From positions 1-56,760 of the forward strand of contig NZ_BPQQ01000052.1 in the NCBI RefSeq assembly GCF_022179325.1: DNA of 56,760 nucleotides, given 5' to 3'. Under the pieces are notes generated by a model. That model was not told the origin of the DNA and did not search any database. It saw only the letters and a program-made list of their open reading frames with translations. This document shows, one piece after another, positions 43,219 to 52,240 of the stretch (the first letter of the stretch is position 1; each line of letters begins with the position of its first letter). The stretch is from Methylobacterium isbiliense. Its GTDB lineage: Bacteria; Pseudomonadota; Alphaproteobacteria; Rhizobiales; Beijerinckiaceae. Made by a program: the position numbers and the translations under genes.

Positions 43219-45063
43219 TCAGATGCGCGCCAGGTCCGATCGTCGATAGAACGCGGCCCCTACCTCCTCGCGCCGGATCCGTGGCTCGATGCCGAGTTCG
43301 GTCAGTCGCTTTTGGAGTTGCCGGAAGTGAACTCCCGTCGTCGCCATCGCTTCGAACAGGGTGACGTGCTCCGCCCGGAATGCCTCGAGGTCGGCTTCCC
43401 TGATCACGTTCACGGGGCACCGGTTCAAAGGACTGACGATCGTCGTCGTCTCAAGAAAGCCCAGATCGATGAGCTTGCGGACGACCGCGGAGCTCGTGCG
43501 CATCACCTTCTCGACCGCTCGGGCTGTCGTAAAGCCGTCCATGGAGCCCCGCGTCCGGTCACGAACCTCGGACACCCGGACGAGCAGAGCCGAGAAGCCG
43601 TGAGCGTCGCTCCGTCGACCGACCCAGGCGAGCTTCCGCCCGAGGACGAGATCGAGGATCTCGACGGTGCTGCAGCAGACCTTTTTCACCGCTCTCTGAA
43701 CGTCGACCATGTCCTCGTCGGGCTCTGCGACAGGAACGGCATCGGCGAACAGGCGCGTCAGGAACGCGTCGAGGTCGCGGCGCCTGAACAGGTGATCGAG
43801 TTCCGGGCGCTTCGGGAACATGGGCTTGATGAACCCGCCGTCGACGAGCAGCTTCGTCTGGACGCGGCCTGCGCCGAGGTACTCCTCGACCTCCGTCATG
43901 AACAAGCCGTCGGCGGCGTCCGCGAGAGTCGGGGATGCTGCGACGGCGTCGAACAATGCGCTACCGTTCGGGAGCTCAGCCTGCTCCTTCGTCAGGATGC
44001 CGGTCGCCTGGAGGATCTTGCGCAGACGTTTGGGATGTATCCGCAACTCCTGAGACGCCGTGTGCACGGAGTGCAGGACGCGGCGCTCGACCGGCTTTCC
44101 GAATATCGTGTCTCCCGGACCGAACGGCATCCTCTCGACGATGAAATCCGCGACCAAATTCCGGACCACGTCGAAGTCGGGGTGCAGCTTCTCGAAACAC
44201 AGAACCTTGAACCACCGCCCGAGAACAGCCTGCGGTCCCTCGGTCGCGCCGCGGGTGTAGGGATAGGAGCGGACGAGCCCGTCCATGAACTCGCGGATGC
44301 CGGCCTCGCCCTGTTCCGCGATCGCGACACCCGTCGTTCCGGCTGCGCACCAGTCGTCGTCCGAGAGGGCGTTGAAACGAACGTCGCGGCCGAAGCGTGC
44401 CACGGCGCCGATAGTCTCGCAAACCCCGATGCCGACATGCAGAGGCAACGTGTCCAACCAGGGAATGTTTCCGCGTCCGTCGTCGAGGCGGTCGAGCACG
44501 TAGGTTTCCAGGCCTGAGGCGGTACGGCGGGTGGCGCTCTCGGAAAGCGCTCCGAGATCCGGCAGGTGCGGCTTCAGAAGCCTCGCGAAGTCGTGGTTGC
44601 GCGACGTCTCCTGATGCTCGAGCTCGATCAGTCCCAGGCCGTGCTCCCGGCAGGTCCGGATCGCCATGATCGACCAGACCGCCCGCCCGTAGGCGGCGGT
44701 TTCGGGCCTCGAGGCCTGGCCGCAATCCTTGAGAAGGCAGGCCGGGCACACGCGTAGAGCCGTCCTGAGAAGGTGCCTGCCGGGGAAGAGCTCGGTTCTG
44801 AACGTCTGGCCGTCGGGTACGCGCCGGAAGGCATCCGCCGCGAGACGATCCGGATCGGCGCCCGCGAGACCCGCGAGGGCATCCAAGGCATCCTGGTCTC
44901 CGTCGACGATGCCCCTGAAATCGAGCCCCATGTCCGCACAGAAGAACGGGGCGCTCGCGTCCCGGACGAGATGGAGCTGTGCCAGCCGCGAGACGAAGGA
45001 GGCCGGAGCCTCCCCCGCCAGATGCGGCAGCGACGGGCGAAGCCGTGCCGAAGGAAGTCTCAT
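43219..45063 (-). CDS. tniQ: TniQ family transposition protein
   Basis: 614 aa. The TniQ domain is at the N terminus: LPHLAGEAPASFVSRLAQLH, FCADMGLDFRGIVDGDQDALDALAGLAG, then the zinc finger RVCPACLLKDCGQ with REHGLGLIELEH. The longer C-terminal part contains several HTH-like segments (LRKILQATGILTKEQAEL, VEKVMRTSSAVVRKLIDLGFLETT), so it may bind target DNA, as TnsD does. TniQ/TnsD proteins choose the insertion site and recruit the AAA+ subunit. ATG at 45063 overlaps the tniB stop. The target is unknown. Confidence 0.9.
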   Translation of the reverse strand: MRLPSARLRPSLPHLAGEAPASFVSRLAQLHLVRDASAPFFCADMGLDFRGIVDGDQDALDALAGLAGADPDRLAADAFRRVPDGQTFRTELFPGRHLLRTALRVCPACLLKDCGQASRPETAAYGRAVWSIMAIRTCREHGLGLIELEHQETSRNHDFARLLKPHLPDLGALSESATRRTASGLETYVLDRLDDGRGNIPWLDTLPLHVGIGVCETIGAVARFGRDVRFNALSDDDWCAAGTTGVAIAEQGEAGIREFMDGLVRSYPYTRGATEGPQAVLGRWFKVLCFEKLHPDFDVVRNLVADFIVERMPFGPGDTIFGKPVERRVLHSVHTASQELRIHPKRLRKILQATGILTKEQAELPNGSALFDAVAASPTLADAADGLFMTEVEEYLGAGRVQTKLLVDGGFIKPMFPKRPELDHLFRRRDLDAFLTRLFADAVPVAEPDEDMVDVQRAVKKVCCSTVEILDLVLGRKLAWVGRRSDAHGFSALLVRVSEVRDRTRGSMDGFTTARAVEKVMRTSSAVVRKLIDLGFLETTTIVSPLNRCPVNVIREADLEAFRAEHVTLFEAMATTGVHFRQLQKRLTELGIEPRIRREEVGAAFYRRSDLARI

Positions 45064-46241
45064 TTCGAGTCTCCGGCCTTCCTGCCGCCCCGTCCCCGCT
45101 TCGGCGTCGCCGCCTTGCGCGGTTTCGGCGCCTTGCGCGGTATCGGCGCCGGCTTCTGCGGATCGACGTCGGTGCGCGGGCGATCCAGGACCTGCATGGG
45201 ATCCGTGTCGGACCAGTTCTGGACCCGGAACGGGTTCATGGTGTTCGGGCAACCGGTGCGCAACCAGAACACGGTCGCGAAGTGGTCGGGGAGGAGGCGC
45301 GTGTCTCCGAAGCGCAGCGCCTCCTCGATCGCCTCGCAGATCAGCTCGATTGCGACGCCCAGCGCGAAGTTCGCCGCGTGCACGAGCCGGCCGGCCAGAT
45401 CGTCGGCGACCTCGGGCTCGATCGTCAGAGGCGTGAAGGACACGAGGTTCTCGATCGTCTCCGCGATGGGATCGGCTGCCGAGGGAAGCGTCAGGCGACC
45501 GAACTCGACGAACCTGCATCTCCTCATCACCTGCCCGTCGGTACGCAGGAAGTTCGCCAAGTCGCAGGTGCCGGAGAGGATGAGGATCATCGGATCGCGG
45601 CGACGCTGCACCAGGCTCTTGATGGTGTTGAGGATGCGCTCCTGCTGGTCGACGTTCGCGGTCTGCGTGACGTGCTGCATCTCGTCGATGTGCAGCACCC
45701 GCTTGTCCTCCGTTTTGAGGCGGCGCCTGACCTCCTCCCAGATCAGGTGCTCCTTCCTGTCGAGCTGGATCGGGTAGCCCAACTCCGGAAGAAGCGTACG
45801 CCCCAGCTGCATCAGGGTGCAGGGCGACGGTGCGGTGATCGAAAGGAGCCGACCCCCGAGCTCGTTGTGGCGTTTCCGGAAGAGTCGCTTGAGCGCACGC
45901 GACTTGCCAGCACCGGTCTCACCGGTCAGAACCAGGATCCGGCCCTCCGGCATGAGGGCGTCGTCGTCGATGTCGTCGACCGGCTGCACGTCGATGTCGG
46001 CGGCGAGCGGACCCACGCACCCTGCTGCGATGTCGCCGCCCTTCTCGTCGGGCGACAGTTCGTCGAGCCCGCCGATCGACGGGTCGAGGAGCTCGAGCAT
46101 CCTGTCGAACTGCATCGATAGATGCTCGAAGGAGCTGGTCGTCAGGAATTGACGGCGCACGCCGGACATCAGGTCGCGGCGCAGGGCAGGGGACATCGGG
46201 GCGCGGCGGTCGCCGGCCGGGGCTTTTTCGTCGGTAAGCAT
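45060..46241 (-). CDS. tniB: TniB/TnsC-like AAA+ transposition ATPase
   Basis: 393 aa. Walker A GETGAGKSRAL, Walker B RVLHIDEMQHV, sensor ILILSGTCDLANFL and an arginine-rich VMRRCRFVEFGRL segment define the TniB/TnsC AAA+ family. It links target selection to the transposase. The C terminus is a basic, Pro-rich tail (KPAPIPRKAPKPRKAATPKRG) that may contact DNA or the transposase. ATG at 46241 lies 1 base after the transposase stop; ATGA overlap with tniQ. Confidence 0.93.
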   Translation of the reverse strand: MLTDEKAPAGDRRAPMSPALRRDLMSGVRRQFLTTSSFEHLSMQFDRMLELLDPSIGGLDELSPDEKGGDIAAGCVGPLAADIDVQPVDDIDDDALMPEGRILVLTGETGAGKSRALKRLFRKRHNELGGRLLSITAPSPCTLMQLGRTLLPELGYPIQLDRKEHLIWEEVRRRLKTEDKRVLHIDEMQHVTQTANVDQQERILNTIKSLVQRRRDPMILILSGTCDLANFLRTDGQVMRRCRFVEFGRLTLPSAADPIAETIENLVSFTPLTIEPEVADDLAGRLVHAANFALGVAIELICEAIEEALRFGDTRLLPDHFATVFWLRTGCPNTMNPFRVQNWSDTDPMQVLDRPRTDVDPQKPAPIPRKAPKPRKAATPKRGRGGRKAGDSK

Positions 46242-46242
46242 G

Positions 46243-48609
46243 CTACTTCTCCAGTTTCCAGGTGGACTGCCTCCGGCGCGGCCGGGCGGGCTCGGTTGCA
46301 TCCGAACGACGCGCGGGCTGAGGTACGGCGTCCTCGCCGGGCGTCTGGTCGTTCGGACCGCAGGGCTGCACGGGCGGAGCGGCCGCGCGGTCGGAGACCG
46401 GAGCTTCGGCCGCGGGCGTCGCCCGGATCGGGGAATGGGGTTCAGGCCGGTGCACGGGGCTGGTCGCGCGCGGAGCGCCGGCGGCGAAACTGCGGCTGCC
46501 CGGCAGCGCGAAGCTCGTCGGCAGCGTGCCCGTACGGGCGACGGATGCCGCTGCTCCGCCCGGCGTCGATCCGGGTACGATCCCATCGTCGGTCGGCGGA
46601 ACCGCGAAGCCGAGCCTGAGCTTGCGCTCGTGGAACGCGATCGCATCGCTGTCGTACTGCTCGTCGCCGATCTGCGCGATCCCGACGGCATCCTTGTGGG
46701 TACGTTCGATCGCTTCGATCGCCGCGAGGACGATCGGCCACCTCATCTGCGCGACATCATCGAACCGGCGCGCGAGATCCTCCGAAGCCGAAAGCCAGTC
46801 GCGGAGACGGCGCCCCTCCATGAACCTGGTCCGGCACGGGACGGTCATCCAGTCCGTGCTCCCCGGATCGAAACGGACGGAGACCGCGCCCAGGTTGTAG
46901 GGATCGAGCTTGACCTCGACCTCGGCATCGCCCTGCTTGCGGCACCGGGCCTGGAATTGCTCCGAGCTGTAATCCAGGCCCAGAACGCGGACGCCTGTCC
47001 TCCGCGTCGTTCTGGTCAGGTCGATCCCGAAGCTGATCCGCACCCGTTCGCGATCCGGTGCCGGTCTCGGCGGCAGTAGCTTCGTGAGACGGAGCCATGC
47101 GTCGCGAGGCGTCTCGCCGCCCAAGCCCGCATGCCGCCTGTTGTGGTAAATGTCGACGCACCAGCGCACGAGCAGATCGGCAAACTGGTCGACCGTCAGC
47201 ACGGCCCGCAGCTGGGCTGGGTAGTCGCCGAGTGCCGCAACGCTTCCGCCGGTATTGCCCTCGAAGCGGCTCAGAAGATTCTCCTTCACCGTTCTGAAGA
47301 ACCGTTCGATGAAGGCGCGGAGCTGCGGCTGCGCCGCGGGGGGATTGAAGACGTCCATGAGCAGCGACAGGGCGCGGCTCTGGAAGAAGGCATCGACGAA
47401 CGCCGCCCCCTGATCGGTCGCCAGCTCCCAAGGCGGCCCGTGCTGATCCCAGAGCGTGAGAGCACCGGCGGCACGGCCGATGCTGCTCTTGTCGTGATAG
47501 ATCATGCGCAGCGTTTCGAGCGCGACCCTCGCGTCCTCCCGCTGCGTCAGCTTCATCGCGAGGACGCATCGCGTCGCGACATCGAGCGCGACGCAGAGGT
47601 ACCAGGAGCCGCGCTCGATCTTCTCGCGCAGCCGCGGCGACAGGCTTTGCCAGACCTTCGTATCGGCGAAGACGACGTGCAGATCCACCTTGTAGAAGTC
47701 CATCTCGACGCGTTCGAGCGCGTGCGTGACGTCTTGCCCGATGCCGAGAATCTTCCATTTGCGGTGGGCCTTGTCGCGTCCGAGGCGCGCAAGATCGACC
47801 TCGAAGCGATCGAGTTTCGCGACCTCCAGGCAGAAGCGGGAAAAGCTCGGCTTGCGGTCGGGCTCGCGCCCCTCGCGCTTGAACCGCCTGTTCTGCCATC
47901 TGAACGCGATCTCGAAGCGCCCGTAGATCTCCCACCGGGTGGGGCGTTTAGCGCTGGCGAACTTGTGAGCGAACTTGTCCAGCAGATCGTAGGTCTCGTC
48001 CGAGAACCAGCCCTTGGTATTGCCGGAGTTGTGCCTGCCGTCCCGGAGTTCGGTCAGGTCCCAGTCGCACTCCTCGAGCCGCTCGATCCAGCGCCGCAGC
48101 GAGGATCCGCTCGGAATGGCGTTGACGTTGTTCCGGCATCCACGCTTCTTGGGTGGCGGATTAGGATCGTCGACGTTCCAGTTGATGCGGGGTTTGGCGA
48201 GCCCGAAGTTGGCGGCGATGAGTTCGACGGCCAGGTCGAAGCCCTTCGTGCTTCGATCGACCGTGCCATCTCTGTACAGCTTGTAGAATTCTCGGATCCA
48301 GTTGACCTTGAAGACGACGTCGGCCTGGTCCTGCTTGGGCAGATGCGCGATCGAGAGATGATGCTTCCTGCTGCGCTCGAGGACGCAGTCGACGCGGAAG
48401 AAACCGGGCTCGTAGACGAAGTCCGTGCGCTGCGCCTCCGTGTTGTAGTCGAGGTGAGAGACGAACATTTTCGACGCAGGATCGTACACCTGCGAGAGCC
48501 AATGACCATTCGGCGTCGATTTCCTCAGGCGCCAGATGTCCCCGAAGCCGTGGATCCTAGCGTCGGGATCGATCCGGGTGATCTTCGCGAGCGGATTGGG
48601 GGCGGCCAT
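46243..48609 (-). CDS. tniA: TniA/TnsB-type DDE transposase
   Basis: 788 aa. The integrase core has Asp304 (VEMDFYKVDLHVVFAD), Asp399 (ATDQGAAF) and Glu435 (FIERFFRTVKENL), giving the expected D-D-35-E spacing. An N-terminal DNA-binding region precedes it (RFEIAFRWQNRRFKREGR), and a Mu-type C-terminal barrel follows (about residues 500-600). The last 130 residues are Pro/Ala-rich and probably contact the AAA+ partner. ATG at 48609 shares a base with the tnsA stop (TGATG). Confidence 0.94.
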   Translation of the reverse strand: MAAPNPLAKITRIDPDARIHGFGDIWRLRKSTPNGHWLSQVYDPASKMFVSHLDYNTEAQRTDFVYEPGFFRVDCVLERSRKHHLSIAHLPKQDQADVVFKVNWIREFYKLYRDGTVDRSTKGFDLAVELIAANFGLAKPRINWNVDDPNPPPKKRGCRNNVNAIPSGSSLRRWIERLEECDWDLTELRDGRHNSGNTKGWFSDETYDLLDKFAHKFASAKRPTRWEIYGRFEIAFRWQNRRFKREGREPDRKPSFSRFCLEVAKLDRFEVDLARLGRDKAHRKWKILGIGQDVTHALERVEMDFYKVDLHVVFADTKVWQSLSPRLREKIERGSWYLCVALDVATRCVLAMKLTQREDARVALETLRMIYHDKSSIGRAAGALTLWDQHGPPWELATDQGAAFVDAFFQSRALSLLMDVFNPPAAQPQLRAFIERFFRTVKENLLSRFEGNTGGSVAALGDYPAQLRAVLTVDQFADLLVRWCVDIYHNRRHAGLGGETPRDAWLRLTKLLPPRPAPDRERVRISFGIDLTRTTRRTGVRVLGLDYSSEQFQARCRKQGDAEVEVKLDPYNLGAVSVRFDPGSTDWMTVPCRTRFMEGRRLRDWLSASEDLARRFDDVAQMRWPIVLAAIEAIERTHKDAVGIAQIGDEQYDSDAIAFHERKLRLGFAVPPTDDGIVPGSTPGGAAASVARTGTLPTSFALPGSRSFAAGAPRATSPVHRPEPHSPIRATPAAEAPVSDRAAAPPVQPCGPNDQTPGEDAVPQPARRSDATEPARPRRRQSTWKLEK

Positions 48610-49409
48610 CAGACGTCGGCCTCCGCCTCGCCGGAAGCGGCTTCCGCCACGCGGACGCGGCTTCCGTATCCGATGCGGCCTTCGTCCAGGACGACGAGCC
48701 GGCCGCGGTCGACCAGGCGCAGGGTGGCGACGAAGGCGATCCCATCGAGACCGCTCGATGCGACCAGGTCGCCGATCGTGGCGAAGCCGGAAGCCTTCTC
48801 CGCGAGCTCGAGAACCACGTTTTCCGCGTCGTGCGGGGGGCAACGGCGCACGTGGCGTAGCAGCTTCGCATTCGCGATGGTGTCGGGGTGCAGTTCTGCG
48901 TCGGTCAGCAGCAGAACCTCGTCGACGTCGTCCGCCGACATCTGCGACGCGATCAGCTCGATGGTCGGTTCCCAGAGATACCGTTCGACGATCTCCAGCG
49001 GCTTGACCTGTATGTAGATCCGCCGTGCAGTGCTCGTCAGCAGGAAGAAGTCGAAGGTGTGCTCACGGAGCGTTCCGTCGAAGTCGTAGAACTGCACGGT
49101 CTCCGGCTGTTCAACCAAGTACTGCGGATTCATCAGGCCGTCGATGACGACCGCCCAATCGTATTCGAGGCCGCTTTCGACGTGCAGGACGCGGAAGACG
49201 TCGCCGGAGCCGACGGCCAGAGAGGCGCGGGCCGAGCCGCGCGAGCGTGCGGATGGACGGCGGAATCCGTCGCTCGGGTCGGGATCGTCCCAGAAGGCCG
49301 GCGCGAAAGCCGGCATGTACGCCGGCAGGTTCGCAATCGAGGTTTCGAGATCCATGGATCGGGTCGCCTTCGGCAAAGCCGTCCCGTCGACCGGGAACGC
49401 GAGGTCCAC
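48609..49409 (-). CDS. tnsA: TnsA-like endonuclease
   Basis: 266 aa. The restriction-endonuclease fold residues line up with E. coli TnsA: Glu82 (GLEYDW), Asp120 (REHTFDFFLL), and the Q-x-K pair Gln134 and Lys136 (IYIQVKP). Family knowledge: TnsA cuts the 5' ends of the element so that it moves by cut-and-paste. The C-terminal part has winged-helix-like sequence (IGDLVASSGLDGIAFVATLRLVDRGRLVVLDEG). GTG at 49409 or ATG at 49355 could be the start. It is first in the operon. Confidence 0.85.
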   Translation of the reverse strand: MDLAFPVDGTALPKATRSMDLETSIANLPAYMPAFAPAFWDDPDPSDGFRRPSARSRGSARASLAVGSGDVFRVLHVESGLEYDWAVVIDGLMNPQYLVEQPETVQFYDFDGTLREHTFDFFLLTSTARRIYIQVKPLEIVERYLWEPTIELIASQMSADDVDEVLLLTDAELHPDTIANAKLLRHVRRCPPHDAENVVLELAEKASGFATIGDLVASSGLDGIAFVATLRLVDRGRLVVLDEGRIGYGSRVRVAEAASGEAEADV

Positions 49410-50111
49410 CGGCCCGGGATCGGGCTGTTGATGGATGGGGCGACTGTTGGCGCGCGGACGCTGCCGACGATCGCGGCTGTGGACAGCGGCCGACCAGGGC
49501 GGCCGCGGGCCTTGCAGGATCCCTTGGGCGATGACACCTTCGAATCGTGCTTGACGGCACGACTCCGCCTTCCTCTACCGGTCAGGGTCGAGGTCGGGTG
49601 GGCCATCGGATCCGTAGGATCCTGCTGGTGTGTGAAGCTGCAGCCGAGGTTCCAAGGCCGTGAGGCGGCAGCTTTCCTTCTGAAGGGGTGCGGTGACGAC
49701 ACCGCGCCCCCATTCGTTTTCTAGATCGTCATCACGTTCTCCAAAACAGACAAGTTTTCGTAGCTCGCGCACACAGCGTATCTATGCAGATACACTGGCC
49801 CGTGAGGCGATGAATGCAGATTGAGATTTAAGAGCCCTGATCCGGACCGGGGCGCGGCCGTCTGGCTACGCAGGTAGTCGGTCACCGGCCGCAACACCGC
49901 GAGGGCGGGGGTGCGACTGCGTATCGCCGAGGGGTGGCAATCCCCGACTGTCGCTCGAGTCCCTTAGGACGCACTCCCTACCCAAGGAGTGACGACGAGC
50001 AACCGCGTCGATCAATCAGCCAGGCTCGGTTTTCCGAGACAAGTGGGAATCGGCATGGCGTTCGGCGGCTCGCCTGGTTTCTGTGGACAACCGCGGAGTC
50101 GCGCCATCCTT
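49410..50111. other. non-coding region upstream of tnsA
   Basis: About 700 bases in which I accept no gene. It should contain the promoter of the transposition operon. The AT-rich stretch 49715-49850 contains GTATCT-ATGC-AGATAC (49778-49793, perfect 6-bp arms) and AAAACAGACAAGTTTT. A weak inverted repeat CACTCC/GGAGTG lies at 49972-49991. GCGTATCTAT here (about 49776) also occurs at about 43039 beyond the other side of the module. Confidence 0.5.
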
Positions 50112-50717
50112 TCAGAGGCTGGAGCCCACCTCCACAGCCGGCAAGGGCCGCCGCCTCCGTACCTTCGTCTGCGGGCAGATCCCGTCAGAAAGGGAGATCG
50201 AGAGTTCGCCCGAACACGCCATGCCGAGGACGGTGTCGACACCATCGGCGGGCGCTCTGACCAGGGCTGCCAGATCGTGCAGCTCAGCCTCCGGGACTCG
50301 ATCGAGGTGAGCCAGGATCCTGACGCGGTCACTGGCGGCGATCAGACAATGCCGAGTAGCCCAGACTGCGCGGGCGGCGCTGAGAAACGGCTCCATCAGG
50401 ACCGTCGTCCGGACGACGAGCACGGCTGGCTCCTGGGCCACGATCTCCGGGCGGAGCGAGTTGTCGTGGACGCCGACGACGAGAATTCGGCGGAAGGCCC
50501 GGCGAACGACGAACGCGACGCAACCGGGAACGTCCGTCTCGGCAGGCTCCATCACATCGATCTCGGGATCGAGAGCAGCCTGGATGAGAAGATCGCGATG
50601 CCATCGGTGCCGGTAGCGGATCGGGGACCGGCACACGCCCCCTCGAAAACCCGGATAGCGCGCGTCGGCCGAGCGATTACCGGTCGGCGGCGGAGCCTTC
50701 GATGCGATCTGCAGCAT
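50112..50717 (-). CDS. hypothetical protein of the island
   Basis: 201 aa, soluble, no recognised family. Codon third positions are mostly C/G on this strand, and the sequence has an ordinary globular look (FRRILVVGVHDNSLRPEIVAQEPAVLVVRTTVLMEPFLSAA, then ILAHLDRVPEAELHDLAALV). The competing plus-strand open frame over the same DNA is far less protein-like. The N-terminal 40 residues are Arg/Pro-rich and the true start may be internal. It is separated from tnsA by 700 bases. Function unknown. Confidence 0.6.
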   Translation of the reverse strand: MLQIASKAPPPTGNRSADARYPGFRGGVCRSPIRYRHRWHRDLLIQAALDPEIDVMEPAETDVPGCVAFVVRRAFRRILVVGVHDNSLRPEIVAQEPAVLVVRTTVLMEPFLSAARAVWATRHCLIAASDRVRILAHLDRVPEAELHDLAALVRAPADGVDTVLGMACSGELSISLSDGICPQTKVRRRRPLPAVEVGSSL

Positions 50718-51081
50718 TGCCTTGCGTCCTGGAATGTTTCCGCATGGACGGGAAGTACAACGCCACCGTCCTTCTATACGGATGTTAACCGTGTCATGGT
50801 CTTACTTTCCTGCAGGGTCTCGTTCGCCGACCCAGGGGAGCGGCCAGACTTCTTCTCGTCGGCTCGCAGCGATATAAGGGGCTAAATATGCCCCTTTTGC
50901 AACCGCCCTCGATTGATTTCGCCGGCCAGGCATGGTGGATAACGGGCATTGGCAACACCTCTTCCCTGGCCTGATCCGAGGAGTTCCGGTTTTGAATCAT
51001 CGGATTAGGATCAAGGGCAGGTCCGCACCCTTATCCACACCAAGTACGAGCCTTAACGGCGCGGATAAGCAGTCATGCCGG
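50718..51081. other. non-coding region with DnaA-box-like sites and a hairpin
   Basis: No gene seen. A hairpin AAGGGGC-TAAATAT-GCCCCTT (50876-50896) followed by TT reads as a weak plus-strand terminator. Three DnaA-box-like 9-mers lie nearby: TTATCCACA at 51031-51039 (perfect consensus), TTATCCACC on the minus strand at 50934-50942, and TTATCCGCG on the minus strand at 51060-51068. Confidence 0.5.
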
Positions 51082-51402
51082 CTAAATATTGGTTCCGCTA
51101 TGGATCCTGAGCCAATGCTCGACCACGTCGACGAAGTCCGTACCGACACCCTCTGACGCAGCCCGCGCGTACATATCGTCCAAGACGGCGGCAGCGTCTC
51201 CGAGGATCGGCTTGGTCGAAGCCTCCTGCGCGGCCCGCACGCCGTACCGCTCGATCAGCCCAAGCAGATAAACCGCGTAGGCCGGAGGGCCCCGCTCGGC
51301 CCAAAGATGGATGGTGCGGCGGGAGACGCCGATCTCGGAAGCGAAGCCGATCTGAGTTCGGCCAAGCCTGCGCAGCGTCGCCTTGAACTCGGCAGGCGTC
51401 AT
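51082..51402 (-). CDS. small HTH (XRE-like) DNA-binding protein
   Basis: 106 aa from ATG 51402. The N terminus is a helix-turn-helix: EFKATLRRLGRTQIGFASEIGVSRRTIHLWAERG, where TQIGFASEIGVSRRTIHLW gives the two helices. The remainder (AYAVYLLGLIERYGVRAAQEA, then a helical acidic tail) has no known domain. ATG at 51432 would add 10 residues. It is probably a regulator for a neighbouring island gene; no inverted repeat clearly assigns its target. Confidence 0.7.
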   Translation of the reverse strand: MTPAEFKATLRRLGRTQIGFASEIGVSRRTIHLWAERGPPAYAVYLLGLIERYGVRAAQEASTKPILGDAAAVLDDMYARAASEGVGTDFVDVVEHWLRIHSGTNI

Positions 51403-52045
51403 CGAAACGATCCATCCTTCAGGATGCTGCATCCGCTGCGGCTCCGATCCGGATTTGCATCGTCGGCACCCATTGCTTTTCCGTACCTTCCTACGCGTCG
51501 AAACGCAGCAATCGAAGGAACGGTAACACCCTGTACAGCCCCTTCCGATAGGAGTTGGACGAGTACTCCGCGAGCAAGGTCGGACGGGCCGCGCACATGC
51601 CATTCAAGTCGACACCTGGTGACGAGCCTCCGCAGGAGGAGCCTGCCGAACTCTCACAGAGCGTTAGGCAGAGGACCGTCGTGGTCGAAACCAGGAGTAA
51701 GCGCGCTGGCAAGACCGGGCCGGGTGCTGCAGAGCGCCCCTCCTCGGTCAGCACGATCGACGTCGTTCAAAAAATCAGGGGACGGAAGCTCCCGACGGAC
51801 ACGTCTCAGAAGAAGTCTCCACCTAGGGTGCAAATTTCTACCGTTGTGTTGCCTCGCGACAAGAAATAAGTTGTTTGTAGTAATTTTCTGACGGACGCCG
51901 GAACCAGCAGGTCAGCAGCTGGGAGCATGCGTTTTTGGCGGACGAGGGCCAGACCCCCTCCTGAGGCCACTCCCGCCGCGATTGGAGTCTCTCGAACTCG
52001 CGGCGAGATCTCGCTTTATCGTTCAGTCGTCTGGACGACTCGCAC
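51403..52045. other. region without a clearly supported gene
   Basis: About 640 bases. A plus-strand frame at 51597-51869 (start MPFKSTPGDEPPQEEPAEL, end STVVLPRDKK) encodes a hydrophilic, Ser/Thr/Lys-rich peptide. It could be a small gene, but composition and lack of a ribosome binding site leave this open. The remaining frames look like chance readings. Composition is less GC-rich than in the metabolic part of the window. Confidence 0.35.
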
Positions 52046-52240
52046 CTACCGATAGGTGCTCCGGCGATCGATCGATATCGTCCTGAGATCCTCGAATTCC
52101 GCTCGTCTCCGCACGATTTCGGCCAGTCCTTCGATGACAGCTTCGCGATCGCCGTGGAGGATCTCGCACAGCTCATCGATCGCGTCGGAAAGCGGCTGCA
52201 GGTCGCCCATGTCCGGGACGTCGGGTGCCGGTGCGAACAT
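52046..52240 (-). CDS. small partner protein coupled to the AAA+/M41 protease
   Basis: 64 aa, acidic and helical: PAPDVPDMGDLQPLSDAIDELCEILHGDREAVIEGLAEIVRRRAEFEDL. No known family. Its ATG at 52240 overlaps the stop of the AAA+/M41 gene (ATGA), so the two are translationally coupled. An adaptor, substrate or inhibitor of the protease is a reasonable guess but unproven. It is the last gene of the operon. Confidence 0.7.
   Translation of the reverse strand: MFAPAPDVPDMGDLQPLSDAIDELCEILHGDREAVIEGLAEIVRRRAEFEDLRTISIDRRSTYR

Larger units (their letters stand above)
43162..49409 (-). mobile_element. Tn7-like transposition module (tnsA, tniA, tniB, tniQ)
   Basis: Four overlapping minus-strand genes encode a TnsA-like nuclease, a DDE transposase, an AAA+ regulator and a TniQ target-selection protein, ending at a strong terminator. 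TnsA together with a TniA/TnsB-type transposase defines a Tn7-like element that cuts both strands at its ends. I could not fix the ends or a 5-bp target duplication. The coordinates cover only the gene module; the accessory genes to the right (50-56.6 kb) may be its cargo. Confidence 0.85.

Noticed and set aside
49989-50885. 298-aa plus-strand open frame
   Set aside because: Overlaps the more protein-like minus-strand gene at 50112-50717; its own composition is hydrophilic and irregular with no ribosome binding site.
51838-52176. 112-aa minus-strand open frame beyond the small partner gene
   Set aside because: Overlaps the 52046-52240 gene in another frame; composition is Ser/Arg-rich and chance-like.
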